Assembly: GCF_014236655.1 (NCBI RefSeq)
Contig: NZ_JACMYG010000022.1
Location: forward strand, 38,765 to 102,764
Source of the DNA: Pseudomonas kielensis
Lineage (GTDB): Bacteria; Pseudomonadota; Gammaproteobacteria; Pseudomonadales; Pseudomonadaceae
Length of the DNA: 64,000 bases
Direction: 5' to 3'
The position numbers were made by a program, and so were the translations under genes. Positions 25,091 to 32,646 of the stretch are shown here, in pieces. Under the pieces are notes generated by a model. It saw nothing but the letters and a program-made list of their open reading frames with translations, made no database searches and was not told the DNA's origin. The stretch's first letter is position 1. Each line of letters starts with the position of its first letter.

Positions 25091-25518
25091 GCAACAGCCC
25101 CTCAATCGGTAAACTTTGCCATACCCCACCCATTTTGTTGGGCGAACCCGAAAAGCTGTGCGCTTTTTTCGCAAGGTTCTGAATATGCGAAGTCGTTGTT
25201 GTAGTTGTTTGCGTCAATCTGTGCCAATTACGCGGCAATTTCAACAGGTCTTAACGTGACCGTGCAGTTCTCGTCAGGACCGTCGGATTTATTCATCGCC
25301 GGTGTTCACGAATCCCCAACGGATGTGTTTAGAATGCCCCTCAGCACGATTGCCCAGCGATCAGCAAAGTGGACTTTCAACCACACAAAGCTGACCACAA
25401 AAACAAGAACGTAGACGGGCATGCAGGCGCTGGACGAACTGCGCTATGGCGGGTCGATCCGGGGCTGTGCCGTCATAAGAATGAGGCTGCCGAAAGGGCG
25501 GTTTCAGCGTGGGATGCC
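25091..25518. other. Divergent regulatory region between rmd and the glycosyltransferase operon, with a 33-aa leader ORF
   Basis: This 428-bp gap must hold promoters for both polysaccharide operons. It is more AT-rich than its flanks, with repeated TTGT/GTTG tracts at about 25180-25215. On the plus strand a 33-codon frame runs from ATG 25421 to a TGA at 25520-25522. That stop overlaps the ATG of the glycosyltransferase (25519) by four bases, the same arrangement used throughout this operon. Its peptide has no resemblance I know and no clear SD. It could be a coupling leader or chance. No ops/JUMPstart element was seen. Confidence 0.35.
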
Positions 25519-27159
25519 ATGAATTTCATTCTTTACTCGGATGTGAACGACCGCTCGATCAGCCAGAGCCTCGGCCGTCCTGAATACAGCTACTACTTCG
25601 TCCTCAAGACCTATCGTCCGGTCCTTGAGAGCCTGGGCCGGGTCCACGTGGTGGAAGCGGTCAGCGAGGTCGATCCACTTTTTCGACGCCTCGCCGCCGA
25701 GGGTGAAGAAAGCCTGTTCCTTTCGTTCGCACCGCCACACAAGACCCCCACCGACCTGAGCTGCCCGACGATCTGCGTGGTTGCCTGGGAGTTCGACACC
25801 ATTCCCACCGAGCACTGGGACAACGACCCCCGGCAGGACTGGAGCCGCACCCTGGCGCGACATGGCCGGGTCATCACCCTGTCCAGCCATACGGCGCAGG
25901 CGGTACGCCGGGCCTTGGGCGAAGACTTCCCGGTGCTGGTGCTGCCGACCCCGCTCTGGGAACGGTTTGCCGATATTCGCCAGCGGTTTGCCAGCCAGCC
26001 GGTCAACCCGGGCACCACCTTGCAGACCCTAGGCTGCATTATCGACAGCCGCACACTGGGGCTGTCGGCGGACGGCCTGATCGCGCCGATCGTTGCAGAA
26101 ACGGAATCGCCACCGACGCCCGAGCCCGAGCCCGAGCCTGAGCCCGAAGTCGTGGTCCCGGCGCCACCGCTGACCTGGCGTCGCCGCCTGTTCATCGCCA
26201 AACATTATCTGCGCCAGAGCCTGCGCGAGGCTGCCGGCCAGCCCGTGCGCCGGCAGTTGTTGATCTTTCGCCATTACCTGCACCAGACCTACGGCGAAGG
26301 TTTCCGTGATCTGTTGCCGCAAAGCCTGCGGGCACGCCTGCGCGGCGAGCGACCGGCCGCCGAAGTACCGCCGCCTGCCCCGGTGGTGGAAGTGGTACAG
26401 GCGCCCATTGAGGATTCACACCCGCAAGCGGTGTTCCCCGACACCGATCAAGTGGTCGAAACCCAGGTCGAGGGGGTGGTGTACGTCAGCGTGTTCAACC
26501 CCGATGACGGGCGCAAGAACTGGCACCACTTGATCACTGCATTCTGCTGGGCCATGCGCGATGTCGAAGACGCCACCCTGGTGTTGAAGATGACCCAGAA
26601 CGACCTGTCCACCTACTACGTGCACATGCTGACCCTGCTGTCGCAGTTGTCGCCCTTCAGTTGCCGGGTGGTGGTCATGCACGGCTACCTGGACGACCAG
26701 CAGTTTGCCCGGCTCTACGGCGCCGCCAGTTTTTATGTCAACGCCTCGCGCTGTGAAGGGCTGTGCCTGCCCCTGATGGAGTTCATGGCCTGTGGCAAGC
26801 CGGTGATCGCCCCTCGGCACACGGCGATGACCGACTACATCGACGACCGCGTGGCCTTCATCGTCGACTCCAGCCAGGAGCCGACCGTGTGGCCGCAGGA
26901 CCGCCGGATCCTGTTTCGCACCGTCTACCAGCGCCCCGATTGGGGATCGCTGAAAAATGCCTACCTGGCCAGTTATCACATGGCCAAGGAGCAGCCCGAG
27001 CGTTACCAGGCGATGGCCGTTGCGGCCAGCGAGCGGATGCGCGACTACTGCAATTTCGCAGGGGTGCAGCAACGCCTGGCGGACTTCCTGCAACTGCAAC
27101 AGCCAACCAGCCCGGTGCCTGAGTCGCCGGTCGCGACCGCAGGGGCGGCCCCATGCTGA
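25519..27159 (+). CDS. Glycosyltransferase with Pro/Glu-rich and basic insertion
   Basis: The 546-aa protein is a GT-B/GT4-like enzyme. It has an N-terminal QSLGRPEYSYYFVLKTYRPV block, a C-terminal donor domain with YVSVFNPDDGRKNWHHLI and CEGLCLPLMEFMACGKPVIA. Between them (about residues 195-310) is an insertion absent from the next gene: a PTPEPEPEPEPE tract, then a basic helical stretch (LTWRRRLFIAKHYLRQSLRE), then another proline-rich run. It is the first gene of a plus-strand set that matches, in order, the P. aeruginosa genes beside the A-band locus thought to modify that polysaccharide. The start at 25519 is weakly supported (GTGGGA). Confidence 0.75.
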   Translation: MNFILYSDVNDRSISQSLGRPEYSYYFVLKTYRPVLESLGRVHVVEAVSEVDPLFRRLAAEGEESLFLSFAPPHKTPTDLSCPTICVVAWEFDTIPTEHWDNDPRQDWSRTLARHGRVITLSSHTAQAVRRALGEDFPVLVLPTPLWERFADIRQRFASQPVNPGTTLQTLGCIIDSRTLGLSADGLIAPIVAETESPPTPEPEPEPEPEVVVPAPPLTWRRRLFIAKHYLRQSLREAAGQPVRRQLLIFRHYLHQTYGEGFRDLLPQSLRARLRGERPAAEVPPPAPVVEVVQAPIEDSHPQAVFPDTDQVVETQVEGVVYVSVFNPDDGRKNWHHLITAFCWAMRDVEDATLVLKMTQNDLSTYYVHMLTLLSQLSPFSCRVVVMHGYLDDQQFARLYGAASFYVNASRCEGLCLPLMEFMACGKPVIAPRHTAMTDYIDDRVAFIVDSSQEPTVWPQDRRILFRTVYQRPDWGSLKNAYLASYHMAKEQPERYQAMAVAASERMRDYCNFAGVQQRLADFLQLQQPTSPVPESPVATAGAAPC

Positions 27160-28436
27160 TCATCATTCATTCGGAAACCAACAAAAGTAACATCGAGCAG
27201 AACCTTGGCCGTCCCGAGTACAGCTACTACTTTGTGCTCAAGGAATTCCGCCCGGTACTGGAACGGCTGGGGCAGGTGATCGAAGTCAGCAACCCCGACG
27301 AACTGGTCGACCGCCTGTATTTCGACTGCCAGAGCCGCGGCGAAGACTGCGTGTTCCTGTCGTTCTCGCCGCCCCATCGCACCCCGATCCACTACGCCTG
27401 TCCGACCATCCCGGTGTTTGCCTGGGAGTTCAGCACCATTCCCACCGACACCTGGCACGGTGAACCCCGGCACGACTGGCGCCTGGTGCTGGACAAGGTC
27501 GGCGCTGCGATTACCCATTCCAGTTTTACCGTGACCGCGGTACGTGATGCCATGGGCCCCGACTATCCGATCAGCGCGATTCCGGCGCCGGTCTGGGACC
27601 GTTTTGCCGGGCGCGGGCGCAACCTCGGCCAGCAGCCACTGGCCGAACAGGTCAGGCTCAGCCTGCGTGGCTTGCTGATCGACAGTCGCAACCTCGACCT
27701 GCGGCCCTATGGCCCGGCGGCGCTGCGTGAAGGCGAGCCGGTGGATTTCGACGCGCCTGTCGGCGAGCACGAACTGGTGCTCGACGGGGTGATCTACACC
27801 TCGGTGTTCAACCCCTACGATGGGCGCAAGAACTGGCAGGACATGCTCAGCGCGTTCTGCACCACGTTCCGCGAGTGTGCCGATGCCACCCTGGTGCTCA
27901 AGCTCACGCACCACGACATCGCCGACGCCTTGAATGACATGCTGCACCACTTGTACAAGAACCAGGACTACCGTTGCCGCATCGTGTTGATCCACGGTTT
28001 TCTCGCCGATGCGGACTATGAGCGCCTGGTGCAGGCCACCAGCTTTGTGGTCAACAGTTCATTCGGTGAAGGCCAGTGCCTGCCGCTGATGGAGTTCATG
28101 TCCTGCGGCAAACCGGCGGTTGCCCCGTGCAACACGGCAATGGCCGATTACATCGATGGGCAAAACACCTTCATCGTCGACTCGACCGACGAACTCACCG
28201 CCTGGCCCCATGACCCGCGCGCCGCCTACCGCACCCTGCGGTACGTCACCAATTGGGATTCGCTGTGTTCGGCCTACCAGGCCAGCTATCAAGTGGCGCG
28301 CCACGATGCGCCACGCTATGCGCGCATGTCGGCCCACGCCGTCAGTCGTCTGCAGGCGTTCTGCAGCCAGGCGGCTACCGAGCAGCGCTTGCAGGCGTTT
28401 CTGGCAAGCGTGATCGCCCAGGCGAAACCAGCATGA
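27153..28436 (+). CDS. Glycosyltransferase, paralogue of the preceding gene
   Basis: The 427-aa protein shares QNLGRPEYSYYFVLKEFRPV, YTSVFNPYDGRKNWQDMLSA and GEGQCLPLMEFMSCGKPAVA with the upstream gene, without the long insertion. The two arose by tandem duplication. It overlaps the upstream gene by seven bases and the methyltransferase by four. It probably adds a terminal or side sugar to the A-band polymer; donor and acceptor are unknown. Confidence 0.78.
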   Translation: MLIIIHSETNKSNIEQNLGRPEYSYYFVLKEFRPVLERLGQVIEVSNPDELVDRLYFDCQSRGEDCVFLSFSPPHRTPIHYACPTIPVFAWEFSTIPTDTWHGEPRHDWRLVLDKVGAAITHSSFTVTAVRDAMGPDYPISAIPAPVWDRFAGRGRNLGQQPLAEQVRLSLRGLLIDSRNLDLRPYGPAALREGEPVDFDAPVGEHELVLDGVIYTSVFNPYDGRKNWQDMLSAFCTTFRECADATLVLKLTHHDIADALNDMLHHLYKNQDYRCRIVLIHGFLADADYERLVQATSFVVNSSFGEGQCLPLMEFMSCGKPAVAPCNTAMADYIDGQNTFIVDSTDELTAWPHDPRAAYRTLRYVTNWDSLCSAYQASYQVARHDAPRYARMSAHAVSRLQAFCSQAATEQRLQAFLASVIAQAKPA

Positions 28437-29338
28437 TGGGCCGCTTGCTCGACTGGCTGCGCCCTGCGCCCGCCCCGGTAGCGGAGCCGGAACCAGTACC
28501 GGTCCAGGTCCCGGTCCCGGCGGTATCGCCGCGTGACTGTGGTTTCACCGATGCGGTACTCGACGGCTGGTTTCTCGGCGCTACTGGGGAATTGCTCAAG
28601 GGCTTTGCCATTGGCGCCGACGACACCCTGCTCGACGTCGGTTGTGGTGAGGGCGCGGCGACCCTGTTTGCGGTGCGCCAGGGCGCTGCGGTGATTTTTA
28701 CCGACAGCGAACAGGACAAGGTCCGCGAACTGGCGCGCCAGGTCGATGCCATGACCCAGTCCCCAGCCCTTGGCCTGGTCAGCAACAGCCTGCCGCTGCC
28801 GCTGGCGGACGGCTGTGCGAGCAAAGTGGTGTGCATGGAAGTGCTGGAGCATGTCGATACCCCCGAGCAATTCATGGCCGAGCTGGTGCGCATGGGCCGT
28901 CCCGGTGCGCAGTACTTGCTCAGCGTGCCCGCCCCGGTGGGTGAACACCTGCAACAGGGCATCGCGCCCGCCGCCTATTTCCAGGCGCCAAACCATGTGC
29001 AGATCTTTTCCCATGAGCGCTTTGCCGCCTTGGTCGAAGACGCCGGGCTGATCATTGAACACCGCCAGGCCACCGGCTTCTTCTGGGTGATGGGCATGAT
29101 TTTCTTCTGGGCCAGCGAGCGTGCAGCCGGGCGGGATATGGCGGGCGCGGTGCGCGACCGGATCCAGGCGCCTTACCCGCCCCTGATGGAAGGCTGGGCC
29201 CGCACCTGGCATGACTTGCTGATGCAGCCCGACGGGTTGGCCATCAAGCAGGTGCTGGACCAGTTCATGCCCAAGAGCCAGGTGATCATCGCGCGCAAGC
29301 CCATGGCCGGCGACGTAACGCCTGGGAGCGCGGGATGA
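28433..29338 (+). CDS. SAM-dependent methyltransferase (class I), polysaccharide modification
   Basis: The 301-aa protein begins with a short helical segment and a Pro/Glu/Val-rich linker (residues 10-30). A Rossmann methyltransferase follows: motif I LLDVGCGEGAATLFA, acidic loop FTDSEQDKV, motif CMEVLEHVDTPEQFMAELVR, and SQVIIARKP at the end. It is a close paralogue of the gene at 30483. In P. aeruginosa the A-band chain carries a methylated terminal rhamnose, so a capping role is plausible. ATGA overlap with the upstream stop and with the acyltransferase. Confidence 0.8.
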   Translation: MMGRLLDWLRPAPAPVAEPEPVPVQVPVPAVSPRDCGFTDAVLDGWFLGATGELLKGFAIGADDTLLDVGCGEGAATLFAVRQGAAVIFTDSEQDKVRELARQVDAMTQSPALGLVSNSLPLPLADGCASKVVCMEVLEHVDTPEQFMAELVRMGRPGAQYLLSVPAPVGEHLQQGIAPAAYFQAPNHVQIFSHERFAALVEDAGLIIEHRQATGFFWVMGMIFFWASERAAGRDMAGAVRDRIQAPYPPLMEGWARTWHDLLMQPDGLAIKQVLDQFMPKSQVIIARKPMAGDVTPGSAG

Positions 29339-30489
29339 GTGACAAGCGGATCATGGACATCGAACTGCTGCGCGGCATCGCCGTGCTCGGGGTGTTGTTT
29401 CATCACCTGCAAGACAGCCTGTTCACCGGGCAGGTCCCACTGCTGCAGGCGATCCATGCCCTGGGCCAGCCCTGGTGGGGCGTCGATCTGTTTTTCGCGA
29501 TTTCCGGTTTTGTCATCGCGCGTAGCCTGATCCCCGCGCTGCAAGGCTGCAGCACGCGCCAGGAGTACTGGGAGCAGACCCGCAACTTCTGGTTGCGGCG
29601 CGCCTTTCGACTCTTGCCGTCGGCCTGGTTATGGCTGGCGCTGATGCTCCTGGCCTGCCTGTTCATCAACCGCTCAGGCGCCTTCGGCACCCTGGCCGCC
29701 AACCTGCAGGCGACGCTGGCCGGGGTGCTGCAATACGCCAACTTCCGCTTCGCTGACAGCTTCTTCCACTATGAGTACGGCACCAGCTTCGTGTACTGGA
29801 GCCTGTCGCTGGAGGAGCAGTTCTACCTGTTGTTTCCGCTGTTGATCATGGTCTGCCGCAAACACCTGGTGTGGGCTTTGCTGGCCCTGGTGGCGGTGCA
29901 ACTGCTGACGTTGCGCACGCCAATCCTGATGGTGATCCGCACCGACGCGCTGGCGCTGGGGGTGTTGCTGGCCATGTGGAGTGCACAACCGTCCTACCGC
30001 CGTTGGCAGCCGACCTTCCTGCGCCGGCCGTGGGCCGGTATTGCGGTGCTGGTGGCGATTGCCTTGCTGATGAGCTTTCTGGCGACCGACCGTTTTACCT
30101 TCACCTCCTACCGCATCGGCGCCATCGCGGTGCTCAGTGCGGTGCTGGTCTGGCTGGCGTCCTACAACGGTGACTACCTGATGCCGCCGGGGCTGTTCAA
30201 GCGGGTGATGACCTGGATCGGCAGTCGCTCCTATGGCATTTACCTGATTCATATCCCGGCTTATTGCCTGGTGCGCGAATTGATCTTTCGCTTGCAGGCG
30301 GCATCTCTGCCAAGCCCGGCCGGCCACCCGATCATCACGCTGTTGCTGGCGTTCGGCCTGATCGTGCTGTTGAGCGAGCTCAACTATCGCTTCATCGAAA
30401 TGCCCATGCGTAATCGCGGCGCGGCGTTGGTCAAACGCTTGAGTGCGTCCCGAGCGGCCACCCCATCCCCAGGAGTCACCTCATGCTGA
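29335..30489 (+). CDS. Acyltransferase-3-family membrane protein (O-acetyltransferase-like)
   Basis: The 384-aa protein has about ten membrane helices and the AT3 signatures IELLRGIAVLGVLFHHLQDS (catalytic His near the N-terminus), WWGVDLFFAISGFVIARSL and RRAFRLLPSAWLWL. Such proteins transfer acetyl or other acyl groups to periplasmic or lipid-linked glycans. It lies between two paralogous methyltransferase genes with overlaps of four and seven bases, so polymer decoration is its likely job. There is no SGNH domain. Confidence 0.85.
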   Translation: MSDKRIMDIELLRGIAVLGVLFHHLQDSLFTGQVPLLQAIHALGQPWWGVDLFFAISGFVIARSLIPALQGCSTRQEYWEQTRNFWLRRAFRLLPSAWLWLALMLLACLFINRSGAFGTLAANLQATLAGVLQYANFRFADSFFHYEYGTSFVYWSLSLEEQFYLLFPLLIMVCRKHLVWALLALVAVQLLTLRTPILMVIRTDALALGVLLAMWSAQPSYRRWQPTFLRRPWAGIAVLVAIALLMSFLATDRFTFTSYRIGAIAVLSAVLVWLASYNGDYLMPPGLFKRVMTWIGSRSYGIYLIHIPAYCLVRELIFRLQAASLPSPAGHPIITLLLAFGLIVLLSELNYRFIEMPMRNRGAALVKRLSASRAATPSPGVTSC

Positions 30490-31337
30490 GCCTGTTGAAG
30501 AAGCTGGCGGGGGGCGCTGCTGCCCCCGCTGCGGCCTGTCCACCCGCGCCACCCGCGCCAGCGCCTGCGCCGGCACCCAAGGTCGATCCCTACATGCTGG
30601 GCCTGCGCGATGCGGTGCTCAGTGGCTGGTTCAACCAGCAGACCGGCGAACTGTTCACCGGCTTCCCGGTGACGGCCGCCGACACGTTGCTGGACGTGGG
30701 GTGTGGTGACGGTGGCAACGTGCATTTCTGTGCCACCCGGGGGGCGCACATCATCATTGCCGACATCGACGCGGCCAAGGTCGAAGCCACTCGCCTGCGC
30801 CTGGGCGATACCATCGCGGCCAGCGTCGAGTGCCACGTCACCGACTGCGCACCGCTGCCGATTGCCGATCAGACGGCGACCCGGGTGGTGTCCACCGAGG
30901 TCATCGAACACGTCGACGACCCGGCGCAGTTTCTTGCCGAACTGGTGCGCGTGGGCAAGCCGGGCGCGCTCTACCTGCTGAGTGTCCCGCACCCCAGCTC
31001 GGAAAATCTGCAGAAAGACATCGCCGCCCCCGAGTATTTCCAGAAGCCCAATCACGTCCGCATCATCAGCGAGGACCAGTTCAAGCAGATGGTCGGCGAC
31101 GCCGGGCTGGAAGTGCTCAGTCACAGCCAGTACGGCTTCTACTGGTCGCTGTGGATGATGCTGTTCTGGGAGGCCCAGGTCGACCTGGGCAGTCCCGACC
31201 ATCCGCTGCTCAACCACTGGGCCGAGACCTGGCAGGCGGTTCTGGAGTCGCCACGCGGCGAACAGATCAAGCAGGCGCTGGATGGCGTGGTCGCGAAAAG
31301 TCAGGTGATCATTGCCCGCAAGCCATTGGCTGCGTAG
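30483..31337 (+). CDS. SAM-dependent methyltransferase, paralogue of the gene at 28433
   Basis: The 284-aa protein has the same plan as the earlier methyltransferase: short basic N-terminal helix, an Ala/Pro-rich linker (PPAPPAPAPAPAP), then LLDVGCGDGGNVHFCATRGA, TEVIEHVDDPAQFLAELVRV and a SQVIIARKP end. The linker and core are conserved while surface residues differ, so the pair may methylate successive or different positions. It ends the five-gene set. A 109-bp gap follows before the DUF3142 lipoprotein. Confidence 0.8.
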   Translation: MLSLLKKLAGGAAAPAAACPPAPPAPAPAPAPKVDPYMLGLRDAVLSGWFNQQTGELFTGFPVTAADTLLDVGCGDGGNVHFCATRGAHIIIADIDAAKVEATRLRLGDTIAASVECHVTDCAPLPIADQTATRVVSTEVIEHVDDPAQFLAELVRVGKPGALYLLSVPHPSSENLQKDIAAPEYFQKPNHVRIISEDQFKQMVGDAGLEVLSHSQYGFYWSLWMMLFWEAQVDLGSPDHPLLNHWAETWQAVLESPRGEQIKQALDGVVAKSQVIIARKPLAA

Positions 31338-31446
31338 GCTGACGCACCGGCCCGGCTGTGTGTGGATGCGGGATGTGGGAGCGAACACCCACGACAAATC
31401 CATCAACCCCAGCCGGCCAGGTCAGTCTTTCAGCCACAGGCCCTTA

Positions 31447-32646
31447 ATGTCAGCGATTTATCTTCTGCGTCGTGCGCTGTTGTTCAGCCTCGCGCTCCTT
31501 TGCGGTTGCCAGCAGTCGACCGCACCCCCTCTCGATCAACAGCTCTACATCTGGCAGCGCCAATGGACCACCGCCCATGCCGAGGCGCTGGCGCAATCAC
31601 GTGCCGATTTTTCCACCTTGCGGGTCCTGGCCCTGCAGACTTATCCACAAGGCGGCTGGCGCCGAGCGCAGATCGATGGGGCGCTGTTGCAGCGCGACGG
31701 CCGGCCGCTGATTGCGGTGGTCCGCCTGGATGGCCAGCTCAAGCACCTGGACCCGGTCGATACCACGGCGCGCATCCTGCAGATGATCGCCGATTGGCAG
31801 GCCCTGGGCCTGACGCTGGCGGGTGTGGAAATCGATCACGATGCCGGGACCGCGCGGTTGCCGGCCTATCGCGAGTTCCTGCTGGGTGTGCGCCAGGCCT
31901 TGCCCGCCTCCTTGAAGCTGAGCATCACCGCCTTGCCCGCCTGGCTCGACAGTCCTGAGCTGGCGGCCTTGCTGGCGGCGGTCGACAGCAGTGTCCTGCA
32001 GGTGCATGCGGTCAGTCGTCCCGAGCTTGGCCTGTTCGACCCGGTGCAAGCCAGACACTGGGCCGAGCGCTGGAGCCGGATCACCCGGCAACCGTTTTAC
32101 CTGGCATTGCCGGCCTATGGCATTGCCCTGCTGCCGGGAGAGGGCGGGGCGCCCCTGGTGGAGAGCGAAGTGCCGATCGAACGGGTGGGCCAGCGCCGCG
32201 AACTGATGGCCGACCCGCAACAACTGGCGACGCTGGCCAGCCAGTTGCGTGCCGAGCCACCGCCACATTTGGCCGGATTGATCTGGTTTCGCCTGCCGCT
32301 CAAGGGCGACCGTCGTGCCTGGAGCCTGACCACCCTGGGTGCCGTGGCGCGCGGTGAGCAACTGCACAGCCGCTTGGCGTTGAACCTTTCCAACCAGCAA
32401 GGTCTGTACGACATCGTGGTCAGCAATGACGGCAATCTCGACGGCACGTTGCCGCAACGGGTGACACTGGCCGTCAGCCAATGCGTCGCCGCGGATGGGC
32501 TCAACGGCTATGCCGTACAACAGACGCCTGGACAACTGAGCTTCAGCCGCCTCAGGGACGGCCGTTTGCCCGCCGGTGCCGAGCGCACCCTGGGTTGGGC
32601 ACGCTGCACACACATTGATCAAGGAGGTTCACATGTATTCCCGTAA
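31447..32646 (+). CDS. DUF3142-domain lipoprotein
   Basis: The 399-aa product starts MSAIYLLRRALLFSLALLCG followed by C, a signal peptide ending in a plausible lipobox (L-C-G-C). The body has TIM-barrel-like features of DUF3142 (LTLAGVEIDHDAGTARLPAY, ALPAYGIALL, GLIWFRLPLKGDRRAW), reminiscent of glycoside-hydrolase-type barrels. No function is established. It overlaps the next gene by 14 bases and follows the polysaccharide-modification genes, so a link to envelope glycan is inferred from position only. Confidence 0.75.
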   Translation: MSAIYLLRRALLFSLALLCGCQQSTAPPLDQQLYIWQRQWTTAHAEALAQSRADFSTLRVLALQTYPQGGWRRAQIDGALLQRDGRPLIAVVRLDGQLKHLDPVDTTARILQMIADWQALGLTLAGVEIDHDAGTARLPAYREFLLGVRQALPASLKLSITALPAWLDSPELAALLAAVDSSVLQVHAVSRPELGLFDPVQARHWAERWSRITRQPFYLALPAYGIALLPGEGGAPLVESEVPIERVGQRRELMADPQQLATLASQLRAEPPPHLAGLIWFRLPLKGDRRAWSLTTLGAVARGEQLHSRLALNLSNQQGLYDIVVSNDGNLDGTLPQRVTLAVSQCVAADGLNGYAVQQTPGQLSFSRLRDGRLPAGAERTLGWARCTHIDQGGSHVFP

